39,173 bases of DNA, from NCBI RefSeq assembly GCF_030378065.1, contig NZ_JAUCGJ010000044.1, positions 1 to 39,173 on the forward strand. Reading direction: 5' to 3'. The stretch comes from Candidatus Venteria ishoeyi. Lineage in GTDB: Bacteria > Pseudomonadota > Gammaproteobacteria > Beggiatoales > Beggiatoaceae. The translations under genes and the position numbers were made by a program. Below the pieces are notes generated by a model that saw only the letters and a list, made by a program, of their open reading frames with translations, searched no databases and was not told the origin of the DNA. Of the stretch, positions 31,576 to 39,173 are shown piece after piece. Numbering within the stretch: position 1 is the stretch's first letter; each line of letters opens with the position of its first letter.

Positions 31576-33003
31576 TTATATAATTCCATGCTCAGGCAAG
31601 GCTGCCGCCAACGCACCAATATTCCCCGCGCCCAGGGTTAATAACACATCCCCTGGCTGCAATAAACTGCACAAGGCCTCATTAAGTCGGGTGGGATGTT
31701 CGACAAACAGCGCCTGACACTGTTTTGCCTGGGGACGACTGGCGCAAAGGGCGCGGTATAAGCTGGTACCGTCAGCGCCAACGATTGGTGGCTCGCCTGC
31801 GGGATACACATCCAGCAAGGCCAGGTTTTCCAATTTGGATAAGACCTCGACAAATTCCGCAAACAAATCGCGGGTACGGGTATAACGATGTGGTTGAAAT
31901 GCCACTACCAGACGCTTGTCGGGCCAGCTTGCCTGCACCGCTTCAATCGTGGCCTGCATTTCCTGGGGGTGGTGTCCGTAATCATCCACCAGCAAGACTT
32001 TGCCATCAGCAATTGCCACATCACCCAGCACCTGAAAGCGCCGCCCTATGCCTTCAAATTTTTCCAGCGCGTGAACAATTGCGCTTTCTTCCACTTTTAA
32101 CTGCCAGGCTACGGCAATGGCTGCCAGGGCATTACGCACATTGTGCAGACCCGGCATGTTTAAGGTGATTTCCAGTGTATTTTTCTGCTCCGGGTTGCTG
32201 ACCTTAAAATGGGTGCGCGGGCCATTGTGTTTCACCTCTGTGGCACGAATATCCGCAGCAGGATGTAAACCATAGGTGAGCACCGGTTTACTCAACTGTG
32301 GCAACATTTTGTAGACAATGGGATCATCAATGCATAATACCGCCAGACCATAAAACGGCAGTTGCTGTAAAAACTGTACAAAAGTTTCCTGTAAACGCTC
32401 AAAGCTACCGCCGTAAGTTTCCAGGTGATCGGCATCAATATTGGTGACAATGCTGATAATCGGACTGAGATGCAAAAACGAAGCATCGCTTTCATCGGCT
32501 TCCGCCACCAGATACTGTCCGCTGCCCAAAGCGGCGTTGGTACCGGCGCTGTTGAGTTTGCCACCGATGACAAAAGTCGGCTCCAGGCCACCTTCCGCCA
32601 GTACGCTGGCGCATAAGCTGGTGGTGGTGGTTTTGCCATGCGTACCAGCAACGGCAATGCCATGACGAAAACGCATCAGCTCTGCCAGCATTTCGGCGCG
32701 GCGCACCACAGGAATGCGCAACGCGCGGGCGGCAATCACCTCCGGGTTGGCTTCATTGACAGCACTGGACACCACCACGGCATCACAATCCTGTACCTGC
32801 TCGGCGCGATGACCAATGGCAACCTTTAAGCCCAAATCACGCAGGCGCAAAGTCATGCTGCTTTCCTGCATATCCGAGCCGGACACGGTATAGCCCAAGT
32901 GAAACATCACCTCGGCAATGCCACTCATGCCGACACCACCGATGCCGATAAAATGCAGACGCCGGGCGTGATTATCCCGGTTAAAAATAAATGCTTGATT
33001 CAT
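31576..33003 (-). CDS. murC: UDP-N-acetylmuramate-L-alanine ligase
   Basis: 475 residues. Adds L-Ala to UDP-MurNAc in peptidoglycan synthesis in the cytoplasm. Motifs: N-terminal [16 protein letters not shown] (UDP binding), ATP loop [26 protein letters not shown], and [18 protein letters not shown]. Length is normal. It lies outside a division and cell-wall cluster, between pepA and a CBS gene; no murG, murB, ddl or ftsQ is adjacent. The gap to the CBS gene is nine bases, so they may be co-transcribed. Confidence 0.96.
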   Translation of the reverse strand: MNQAFIFNRDNHARRLHFIGIGGVGMSGIAEVMFHLGYTVSGSDMQESSMTLRLRDLGLKVAIGHRAEQVQDCDAVVVSSAVNEANPEVIAARALRIPVVRRAEMLAELMRFRHGIAVAGTHGKTTTTSLCASVLAEGGLEPTFVIGGKLNSAGTNAALGSGQYLVAEADESDASFLHLSPIISIVTNIDADHLETYGGSFERLQETFVQFLQQLPFYGLAVLCIDDPIVYKMLPQLSKPVLTYGLHPAADIRATEVKHNGPRTHFKVSNPEQKNTLEITLNMPGLHNVRNALAAIAVAWQLKVEESAIVHALEKFEGIGRRFQVLGDVAIADGKVLLVDDYGHHPQEMQATIEAVQASWPDKRLVVAFQPHRYTRTRDLFAEFVEVLSKLENLALLDVYPAGEPPIVGADGTSLYRALCASRPQAKQCQALFVEHPTRLNEALCSLLQPGDVLLTLGAGNIGALAAALPEHGII

Positions 33004-33012
33004 AATGCCGGA

Positions 33013-33519
33013 TTATAAAATGGGTTGAATGGGGGTTGCAGACTGTGCTTCTATATTTTCCAGCTTTTCCAATAACTTGATCGCCAGTTGCACAAAATCT
33101 TCTTCAGTCAAAATACCCAGTAAGGTATTATCAATGTCCACCACTGGCAGGCAACCATGTTTGGTTTCAACCATAAAGCGGGCAGCTTCCATGAGGTTGG
33201 TTTCTTCATTGGCGACAATAATATCCCGCACCATGATTTCAGCAACCGGAATGCCTGATTCCAACTCTTCCCGCTCTGAGTCTGTAACATCGGCAAAACT
33301 GGAAACTGCCGCAGTCAGCAGATCGTGCTGGGTTAACAAACCGACAAAAACCTGATGCTCATTAACCACGGGAACATGGCGGATTTTATGTTCACGCATA
33401 ATCTGGTGTGCATCATGCACCGTTGCATGTTCATTAACGGTGTATAATTGGGTACTCATGAGTTCACGGATACTAATCAATGTGCTTCTCCCTTGTAAGC
33501 TGTGAAATATTTCAATCAT
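33013..33519 (-). CDS. Tandem CBS-domain protein
   Basis: 168 residues from ATG 33519: two CBS units (about 20-80, with LMSTQLYTVNEHATVHDAHQ; about 100-160, with MVRDIIVANEETNLMEAARF), forming one Bateman module. CBS pairs bind adenosyl nucleotides and sense energy state. No further domain is attached. ATG 33519 is chosen over a longer frame start at 33555, which would run into the divergent gene; a shorter form from the internal Met (LMSTQ) is possible. Partner unknown; murC follows directly. Confidence 0.8.
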   Translation of the reverse strand: MIEIFHSLQGRSTLISIRELMSTQLYTVNEHATVHDAHQIMREHKIRHVPVVNEHQVFVGLLTQHDLLTAAVSSFADVTDSEREELESGIPVAEIMVRDIIVANEETNLMEAARFMVETKHGCLPVVDIDNTLLGILTEEDFVQLAIKLLEKLENIEAQSATPIQPIL

Positions 33520-33561
33520 TGTACCCCAATATAACCGGAGTTGCTGATTGCGCAAACCACG

Positions 33562-34899
33562 ATGATGAGACCTGATATTCTACAAAAAATCTCAAAGCTG
33601 CTGACTTTCTGGCAGACGCTGCCAAATGATGCCCGGTTGCAACAAGCACTATTTAATGATTTTTTAAATTTATTATTATTATGTTTGTACCCCAAGCACC
33701 GTCAGCATTGGCTGGCACTGCGTAACTCACCGCCAGATTTGCAGATGCAGATGTATGAACAGCAGATTTTACCACTGACGCAGAGTACAGGCGCGATGGC
33801 AGGTTTATATGTCAAATCCGAGCATCCAAGTGAGCACCGCTTAACGCCAGAACAATGGTTGCCACCTGTATTATCCTGGCTTGAAGATTTGGAAAACGAT
33901 GTTGGCCTGGTTTCAGGCATCCAGGCTGGCACCTTATGGGAAGCGATTATCGAAAGTTTTGTTGCGCACGCCCCCTTATGTTTTGACACGGCGCAACAAC
34001 ACAGCCTGCCACCACGCGCTTTAATCAATAGTATTGTGGCCTTGTTACAGCCCCAACCGGGAGAGTGCATCCACGATCCGGCAGCCGCTGGCGCGGGTTT
34101 TCTGGTCGCCGCCTGGGAATACAGTCAAACTGTGCTGGAAGATGAACAACAACGTGCTGGCAGACAAGGCAGGTATTTGCAGGCAGCGCAGTTATCCGGC
34201 TGGGTGGCGCATAAACAACAACAGCGATTAGCACGGGCTAACCTCCTCTTGCACGGCCTGAAACCCGATATACTCCAGCAAACACCGGCAATGGTGAATG
34301 TAATGTGCACGGATTTATCCCCGTTTACGCCGGAAGTCAGTCAGCAATACCTGGATACTGTGCTGGATAGTCTGCAACCCGGCGGTCGTGCTGCGCTGAT
34401 GATTAATGATGACTGGCTTGCCGCGTCAGTTACCCAAAATCAGCGCCAGCAACTGCTGACATCGGGGCAGTGGCAGACACTGTTATATTTACCGCAAGAC
34501 GTGTTATATGGTCGTGACAGGGCATTGAGCGTCCTTTTTTTAAGCAAAGTATCAGAAACACCCGTATCAGCGCAAGCCTTGGCAGTATTTGATTTACGCA
34601 GTCAAACCTCTGCCTTAAACGCCAATAATCTCAATCAACTGCTGCCTTGTTGGATGAGTCTGTTTATCAGCTTGTATCAACAGCAGGAGAAAGCCGATTT
34701 ACATCCACGCTGGTCGCGTTTGTCCCCTGCGCAATGGGAAAAAGCTCAGGATTGGGATTTCAGTTGGACACATGCGCAGATGGATTACCCTGCCTTGCCT
34801 GTGCAAAAAAACTGTGAAAATCACCCTGCTGCATGGCAGGCGTTGGAAGATACGCTGGATGATTTGCAGCAACTGGCAGATTTTTTGAAATGGGAGTGA
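33562..34899 (+). CDS. HsdM-like N6 methyltransferase-fold protein with an altered catalytic motif
   Basis: 445 residues. A helical N-terminal domain (about 1-130) resembles the HsdM N-terminal bundle; then SAM-binding motif I reads CIHDPAAAGAGFLVAAWEY, as in HsdM (DPaxGtGgfL). Where NPPF/NPPY is expected, the sequence reads VMCTDLSPFTPEVSQQYLD, so the catalytic Asn-Pro-Pro is LSP. Downstream GGRAALMINDDWLA and LLYLPQDVLYGRDRALSVLF keep the fold. No hsdS or hsdR gene adjoins. It may be an inactive or RNA/protein-acting relative. Start uncertain: ATG 33562, ATG 33565 or TTG 33541, with GGAG at 33537. Confidence 0.7.
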   Translation: MMRPDILQKISKLLTFWQTLPNDARLQQALFNDFLNLLLLCLYPKHRQHWLALRNSPPDLQMQMYEQQILPLTQSTGAMAGLYVKSEHPSEHRLTPEQWLPPVLSWLEDLENDVGLVSGIQAGTLWEAIIESFVAHAPLCFDTAQQHSLPPRALINSIVALLQPQPGECIHDPAAAGAGFLVAAWEYSQTVLEDEQQRAGRQGRYLQAAQLSGWVAHKQQQRLARANLLLHGLKPDILQQTPAMVNVMCTDLSPFTPEVSQQYLDTVLDSLQPGGRAALMINDDWLAASVTQNQRQQLLTSGQWQTLLYLPQDVLYGRDRALSVLFLSKVSETPVSAQALAVFDLRSQTSALNANNLNQLLPCWMSLFISLYQQQEKADLHPRWSRLSPAQWEKAQDWDFSWTHAQMDYPALPVQKNCENHPAAWQALEDTLDDLQQLADFLKWE

Positions 34900-34954
34900 G
34901 TCAGGAAGCTGTTTGAGAATAGCAAAGTCACTGACAATTCCAAAATTAATTTAA

Positions 34955-34983
34955 TATTTATCACCGTGCGACAGTGCTATACT
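34955..34983 (+). promoter_or_regulatory. Extended -10 promoter before the leader peptide and rsgA
   Basis: TGCTATACT (34975-34983) is an extended -10; the -35 (TATTTA, 34955-34960) is poor. It lies about 40 bases before a well-placed ribosome-binding site. Confidence 0.5.
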
Positions 34984-35021
34984 TGAACAATATTTAATCA
35001 ATTCCAGCAGGAGGCGTTTGC

Positions 35022-35063
35022 ATGATTGTTATCCGTTATTTACAGGCCAGTAATCAGAGTTAG
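35022..35063 (+). CDS. Possible 13-residue leader peptide upstream of rsgA
   Basis: ATG 35022 lies seven bases after a perfect AGGAGG (35009-35014) and opens MIVIRYLQASNQS before TAG. About 150 untranslated bases follow, including a CCCGGC/GCCGGG hairpin (35119-35136), before rsgA. A strong start site on a tiny frame followed by a structured leader suggests translational attenuation. No direct homologue is recognised. Confidence 0.5.
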   Translation: MIVIRYLQASNQS

Positions 35064-35118
35064 TTGCGATATAAATAGTTCCTACCACGAACGCCCACGC
35101 TCAGCACTCCTGTAATTA

Positions 35119-35136
35119 CCCGGCCTGTATGCCGGG
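35119..35136 (+). promoter_or_regulatory. GC hairpin in the rsgA leader
   Basis: CCCGGC / GCCGGG, a 6-bp GC-only stem with loop CTGTAT, between the leader-peptide candidate and rsgA. A T run (TTTTTTTT near 35200) lies about 65 bases later, too far for a simple terminator. Confidence 0.45.
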
Positions 35137-35216
35137 GTTCATAAGAATCCCAATATTCAGCGTGTCAATATTTGGCACCTGTTGCTTTGTTATGCATTTT
35201 TTTTGGGATAACAACC

Positions 35217-36287
35217 ATGCAAATTCACAATCTTTTTGACTTGGGCTGGACGCATTATTTTCAGTCTCAATTAGATCTGGCATCACTTGAATCACAACTT
35301 CCATTTCGTGTTGTTTCCGTACAACGCAACCTCATTGACTGCATTGGTTTAGATAGAGACTATCAGCAAAAGCATCTCCACTTATCAACCTATTATTGGC
35401 GCGATAAACCACCTGAAGAACATCCGACAATTGGAGACTGGATATTGCTTAAGCTGGATTTTCAACCTCTTCATATCCTTGAGCGCAAATCACTTATAAA
35501 ACGGAGAAGTGCAGGAAGAGAATCATCTATTCAACTTATCGCAGCCAATATAGATACGCTGTTCATCGTAACTTCATGCAATGCTGAATTTAGCATCAAC
35601 AGAATAGAGCGCTATTTATCAATTGCGGCTGAGTCCAGTATTCACTGTGTCGTCGTGTTAACAAAAGTTGATCTGTGTGCAGATACGATACCCTATTTAG
35701 AAGCCGTATCACACAGCCACCCTGAGTTGCCTGTTGAGCTGGTGAATGCCACTGATGCCTCAACCCTCAGTATATTGAAAAACTGGATTAAGCCTGGGCA
35801 AACCGTAGCATTACTCGGTTCATCTGGCGTTGGCAAATCAACACTCATTAACGGTCTAAAAGGGAGCCAGGAGCAGACGACAGCCGCGATTCGTGAAAAT
35901 GACAGTAAAGGTCGGCATACAACGACATCTCGAAGTCTGCATGATTTACCAGGTGGTGGGCTGCTACTGGATACTCCAGGCATGAGGGAATTGCAAATAG
36001 TCGATAGTGAAGAAGGCATTAAAGCCACTTTTGCAGATATTGATATTCTGGCAAAAAAATGTCGATTTAAGAATTGCCAGCATACGACAGAACCGGGTTG
36101 TGCGATTATTGAGGAGATTAAAGCAGGCAGACTGGAGCAGCGCCGCCTCGACAACTACCACACGTTATTGTCAGAACAAACACGTAACAACGAATCTCTT
36201 GCCGAACGGCGTTCTAACGACAGGGCATTGGGGCGATTTTATAAAAATACGCTAAAAACTGTCAGGAAATTTAAATCCAGAGAATAG
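35217..36287 (+). CDS. rsgA: Ribosome small subunit-dependent GTPase RsgA
   Basis: 356 residues. A circularly permuted GTPase that helps mature the 30S subunit. Order seen: N-terminal OB fold, G4 VVLTKVDLC, G1 LLGSSGVGKSTLINGL, G2 region RHTTTSRSLHDLPGG, G3 LLDTPGMREL, then the zinc knuckle CRFKNCQHTTEPGC and a C-terminal helix. ATG 35217 is preferred to the TTG at 35172. The longer, more divergent sequence resembles the second RsgA paralogue found in many bacteria rather than E. coli RsgA next to orn or psd. Confidence 0.92.
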   Translation: MQIHNLFDLGWTHYFQSQLDLASLESQLPFRVVSVQRNLIDCIGLDRDYQQKHLHLSTYYWRDKPPEEHPTIGDWILLKLDFQPLHILERKSLIKRRSAGRESSIQLIAANIDTLFIVTSCNAEFSINRIERYLSIAAESSIHCVVVLTKVDLCADTIPYLEAVSHSHPELPVELVNATDASTLSILKNWIKPGQTVALLGSSGVGKSTLINGLKGSQEQTTAAIRENDSKGRHTTTSRSLHDLPGGGLLLDTPGMRELQIVDSEEGIKATFADIDILAKKCRFKNCQHTTEPGCAIIEEIKAGRLEQRRLDNYHTLLSEQTRNNESLAERRSNDRALGRFYKNTLKTVRKFKSRE

Positions 36288-36319
36288 AGGCTAATGCAGG
36301 GGGATAAGTCACGAATGCT

Positions 36320-36483
36320 TAGGAGTGAGAATTTTATAACTTCAGCAACCTGGCTGGTCTTTTTCTCCATTTTCTGCGTTGTGAAAACAGTTACATAGCT
36401 TGCTATGCGCCTGTTTTCACAACGCAGAAAATGGAGAAAAATCCTGTGCCCAGTTCCTGCACTTATTTCATCCTCACTCCTTA
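36320..36483 (+). mobile_element. MITE-like element, copy 3 (perfect long stem)
   Basis: Termini GGAGTGAG (36322-36329) and CTCACTCC (36473-36480), flanked by TTA. It differs from copies 1 and 2 in the right arm of the central hairpin: 36360-36390 pairs base for base with 36411-36441, a 31-bp perfect stem, where the other copies have an internal mismatch block. It lies between rsgA and the kinase gene, in the convergent gap. Confidence 0.9.
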
Positions 36484-36515
36484 CCGATAAAACTCGACTA
36501 TCAAGGATTTTAAAT

Positions 36516-37478
36516 TTAATAATTTTCAGTAAATGAACTGCTATCTGGATTTTTTTTATGGTGATAATGAGGCAAATATAAACTAAAGCAACTTCCCTGC
36601 CCTATCTCGCTATACAGTTTAATTTCACCTTGTAATATTTCAGCTAATTGCTTTGATAATGCTAAGCCTAACCCTGTTCCACCATAGTTGCGGGTTGTTG
36701 AGCTATCTGCTTGAATAAAGGGTTGAAATAATTTTTCCTGTTGTTCTTCATTAATGCCAATGCCATTATCAATTACATCAAAAACTAAGTAGGGTTTATT
36801 GGCTTGCTGTATTTGTTTTATTTTTATAATAATTTTTCCATTTTTAGTGAATTTGCAGGCATTACTAAGTAAATTTAACAGGATTTGACGCAGTTTTGTT
36901 AAGTCTGTATACCATAGAGAGATACCAGGATCGTATTTAATAGATAGGGTATTATTTTGTTTTTTTATCAAGGTATGAATAGTAATATTCAGCTCATTAA
37001 TAATATCTTTGATATCAATTTTTTCTGCATAAACCTGTACTTTTCCTGATTCAATTTTAGAAAAATCAAGAACATCATTAATTAAACTGAGTAATTGATT
37101 GGCAGAAATACGAATTTTATCTAAATCATCTGCCCAATCTGAATTTATTTCTTGTGCTTCTTCATGCAGCATATCAGTATAACCAATAATTGCATTCATT
37201 GGTGTTCTTAATTCATGGCTCATATTGGCAAGAAAGCAGCTTTTTGCCGTGCTTGCTGCTTCTGCTGCAACCTTTTCTCTTTGAACTTCTTGATGTTTCT
37301 GTTTACTTTCTAAAGATTGCTTTTCAAAATTTAATGCCTGTTGGAACATAGAGAAAGCATTGCCTTGTTTATCTGTTGTGTGCTCCACTTGTTTGATTAA
37401 AACCTGATTTGTTTTTTCTAACTGTTGCAGTCTTGTTTCCAGGTTTTGTATATATTTATCTTTATTGTGATGAGACAT
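36516..37478 (-). CDS. Soluble histidine kinase with coiled-coil N terminus
   Basis: 320 residues from ATG 37478. A coiled coil (about 5-75; NLETRLQQLEKTNQVLIKQV) leads to the HisKA domain (H88 in FLANMSHELRTPMNAIIGYT) and HATPase (N box LLNLLSNACKFTKNG, G1 VIDNGIGI, F box LFQPF, G2 GGTGLGLAL). No sensor, receiver or membrane span is present. It starts one base inside the FIST gene stop (TGATG), with AAGGAAAGG upstream, so the FIST protein is its probable sensor partner. A response regulator is not adjacent. Confidence 0.92.
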   Translation of the reverse strand: MSHHNKDKYIQNLETRLQQLEKTNQVLIKQVEHTTDKQGNAFSMFQQALNFEKQSLESKQKHQEVQREKVAAEAASTAKSCFLANMSHELRTPMNAIIGYTDMLHEEAQEINSDWADDLDKIRISANQLLSLINDVLDFSKIESGKVQVYAEKIDIKDIINELNITIHTLIKKQNNTLSIKYDPGISLWYTDLTKLRQILLNLLSNACKFTKNGKIIIKIKQIQQANKPYLVFDVIDNGIGINEEQQEKLFQPFIQADSSTTRNYGGTGLGLALSKQLAEILQGEIKLYSEIGQGSCFSLYLPHYHHKKNPDSSSFTENY

Positions 37479-38629
37479 CAAACCTTTCCTTCTTGAGTAA
37501 TAGCGACCCCGGTAAAAGTCTGGTTAATATGTAAGGCATTAAATTGTTCTCCATAGGTATTAAAACCAAAAATATGGTATTGTTTAGCCAGCTTATTCAT
37601 TTCCGGGTATAATTTTTTTCTATCTATTTCCAAACGCCTTAAAATACAATCACAGGCTAAAACCAGATCCAGCTCTCCTATTTCTGCACTGAGGCGATCT
37701 AAGGTGTGATGCAGGTTATTCATAATATCACCACACTCAGCTATTCTCAGGACGACACCAGCATCAATAGCGCAGTAAAAAGATAAACTGTCATCTTCTG
37801 GATTGCGGGTTAAAATTGAGCGGACATGATATTGCCCGGCGACTTTAACGACCAGAGGCGATATGGCATAAATAGAGGGATTCAGTTGCGCAACGGGAAT
37901 ATCCAATAAACGCGCATATTCTTGTGCAGCAGGTGCGCCATTGAACTCATAGACAATACGCTGTGTCGCATCGGCTTCTGTTACTACAACCTGTTTGTCT
38001 GTTGCATGAAAATGCTCGGTCTTAAACACTTTTACAGGATATTGGGCTTCGACTAAAGTCAATAAAGCACAGTCTGTATGAAATTTACCTTGATAGTAAA
38101 TATGGGTATTTTGAAAATTCAGCCCATCTGCACTTGAACCACCGAATAAGGGAATGCCTCCAAGGGCTTCATATAAGGTGCTGACAACCACTTCTTCTTT
38201 TTTACTTAAGCCGTCGATTAATAAAAAGCCAAAATAGTGATCGGCATCAAATTTGCTGCTATTTTGAATAAATTTATGCTGAAATTTTTCACAGATACCT
38301 GAAGTTTTAGCCATATTAAATTGTTGTAATGACTCAAGCAGTAAACAATTAACATAAAAATGTTCTTGGCATAAACTGATCGCCACCAGGGAGGCTTCAG
38401 TATAACCTGAGTGACTGATCTCCCCAGCCGTTGTGCAACCAATGACAGGAATATCAGTAAAATAGTGCTGGAAGGCTTGCGCTAACTGATTTCTGTCATA
38501 GTCTGGACTACAATAAAAAATAATAATAGCAGCATTTGTTTGATTTAAACTTTGATAAATTTCTATAACAGCAGCTTCAGCAGTGCTCTGTTGAGAGTAT
38601 GCTTGCTTCCAGTTTGGTTTTTTATTCAT
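37478..38629 (-). CDS. FIST-domain sensory protein
   Basis: 383 residues with FIST_N (about 30-230; IPVIGCTTAGEISHSGY, LLIDGLSKKEEVVVSTLYEA, PLFGGSSADGLNFQNT) and FIST_C (about 235-375; EYARLLDIPVAQL, DLVLACDCILRR, FGFNTYGEQFN). FIST is a proposed sensory module for small ligands, possibly amino acids, typically linked to signalling proteins. It is translated just before the soluble kinase, with a one-base stop/start overlap; together they form a split sensor kinase. Confidence 0.92.
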   Translation of the reverse strand: MNKKPNWKQAYSQQSTAEAAVIEIYQSLNQTNAAIIIFYCSPDYDRNQLAQAFQHYFTDIPVIGCTTAGEISHSGYTEASLVAISLCQEHFYVNCLLLESLQQFNMAKTSGICEKFQHKFIQNSSKFDADHYFGFLLIDGLSKKEEVVVSTLYEALGGIPLFGGSSADGLNFQNTHIYYQGKFHTDCALLTLVEAQYPVKVFKTEHFHATDKQVVVTEADATQRIVYEFNGAPAAQEYARLLDIPVAQLNPSIYAISPLVVKVAGQYHVRSILTRNPEDDSLSFYCAIDAGVVLRIAECGDIMNNLHHTLDRLSAEIGELDLVLACDCILRRLEIDRKKLYPEMNKLAKQYHIFGFNTYGEQFNALHINQTFTGVAITQEGKV

Positions 38630-38678
38630 AATTTATAATTTAATTATCCCTGGGAGGCTGTCAGACTTAGCGCGGTAG

Positions 38679-38705
38679 GACGCATAAGCGATAGTATTAT
38701 GCGTC
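38679..38705 (+). repeat. Stem-loop repeat, copy B
   Basis: GACGCATAA - GCGATAGTA - TTATGCGTC: a perfect 9-bp stem with nearly the same 9-base loop as the copy at 11048 (GCGATAGCA) but another stem sequence. It lies in the gap upstream of the FIST gene. Confidence 0.7.
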
Positions 38706-38722
38706 ACATAGGGCATCAAAAT

Positions 38723-38749
38723 GGTGGATGGTGCTATCGCTTATCCGCC
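38723..38749 (-). repeat. Stem-loop repeat, copy C (inverted)
   Basis: On the minus strand GGCGGATAA - GCGATAGCA - CCATCCACC: the same loop in opposite orientation to copy B, 17 bases away, with a partly mismatched stem. B and C together can also pair through ATAAGCGATAG/CTATCGCTTAT as one large palindrome, as BIME-like pairs do. Confidence 0.65.
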
Positions 38750-38799
38750 TTACGAATTGGCAACCTTGTTGGGCCTATATTACAAACTACATAATACAG

Positions 38800-39111
38800 T
38801 CAATTAGTATAAATTGTATAAGCACTGTATAAAACCGTAGTTATCACTATCGTTTTCACTGTAAACTTAATAATACTGATAATTCTATGCAATAGTGAAT
38901 AATTGTAATTTTTACAGATATTATTATGATTTATTATTTCAGGCAATGCTTTATATCGCTTGATATAAAAAGATTTCCCCCCTCTTTTTATAGGGGAAGT
39001 ATCATTCATAATATCAATATACACATTATCCGAATACTCACAGCTTTGCAGGCTGGCCTTATCACCCTGCTTATAAAAAGCACATTCTTTACAATAGACT
39101 TTATTTTCCAT
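38800..39111 (-). CDS. Small zinc-ribbon-like protein with a C-terminal membrane helix
   Basis: 103 residues. N terminus MENKVYCKECAFYKQGDKAS with CxxC, and further Cys at SCEYSDN and ICKNYN, suggest a metal-bound fold; the end (IIKFTVKTIVITTVLYSAYT) is a single membrane helix, tail-anchored in style. The gene is AT-rich. No family is recognised. ATG 39111 is the only sensible start; little sequence lies upstream in the window. Confidence 0.6.
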   Translation of the reverse strand: MENKVYCKECAFYKQGDKASLQSCEYSDNVYIDIMNDTSPIKRGGKSFYIKRYKALPEIINHNNICKNYNYSLLHRIISIIKFTVKTIVITTVLYSAYTIYTN

Positions 39112-39173
39112 TTTTATAACACTTCTATTATTTCGACTCGTCAGCTATCTTTATTCGTATAACAGCATGACCT

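Noticed and set aside
31725-32168. 147-residue plus-strand frame inside murC
   Set aside because: Antisense to murC motifs, with low-complexity Arg/Pro/His composition.

Overview
The window reads as a chromosomal stretch of a gammaproteobacterium of moderate to low GC. The evidence is the bL25-pth pair, truA, a long RNase R, pepA, murC, an H-NS-type protein, GspK/GspL and tRNA-Leu(CAG). The wealth of histidine kinases, TPR/HEAT/NACHT proteins, small inverted-repeat elements and decayed toxin-antitoxin (TA) genes would suit a Thiotrichales-like sulfur or filamentous lineage. That placement is inference only; no species can be named from the sequence.

Layout. 1-702: 3' part of an AT-rich zinc-ribbon SAM methyltransferase, cut by the window edge. 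714-2100: rplY (bL25/CTC) and pth. 2184-2996: an antitoxin and a PIN toxin gene split by a 158-bp miniature element. 3038-8053: two uncharacterised proteins, truA, an Atm1-type ABC exporter and a receiver-kinase, mostly overlapping or closely spaced. 8144-8619: H-NS-family gene with promoter and terminator. 8749-8835: tRNA-Leu(CAG) on the minus strand, divergent from rnr (8882-11047). 11180-15468: Ycf48-like beta-propeller, TPR histidine kinase, response regulator and PIN-domain protein, the last three translationally coupled. This operon meets head-on a 1005-residue NACHT NTPase with 13 HEAT repeats (15463-18480, minus). 18767-22207: PilZ protein, then a PhnD-like binding protein with a membrane RsbU-type phosphatase. 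22245-24165: a graveyard of TA and transposase genes (HigA-like, FitAB-like, truncated XRE gene, stop-interrupted transposase fragment). 24382-24981: PD-(D/E)XK-like nuclease. 24988-27125: gspL and gspK. 27495-29297: a DUF262-HNH (GmrSD-like) gene flanked by a duplicated gspK 5' fragment. 29596-30000: orphan HigA with a HigB toxin that has lost its middle. 30022-33519: pepA, murC and a CBS protein, divergent from an HsdM-like protein (33562-34899). 35022-36287: leader-peptide candidate and rsgA. 36516-38629: FIST sensor plus soluble histidine kinase. 38800-39111: small zinc-binding membrane protein.

The most system-like signal is the kinase-regulator-PIN operon facing a NACHT-HEAT NTPase (11180-18480). 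It looks like signal transduction wired to a nuclease-like output, next to a STAND protein of the kind known from phage defence. A second theme is one short element family (3 complete copies, 1 remnant, TA/TTA target). It split a toxin gene, supplied the start codon of one antitoxin gene and completed the stop codon of a neighbouring toxin gene. A third theme is a stem-loop repeat (11048, 38679, 38723) that keeps its 9-nt loop while the stem sequence changes with its pairing preserved.
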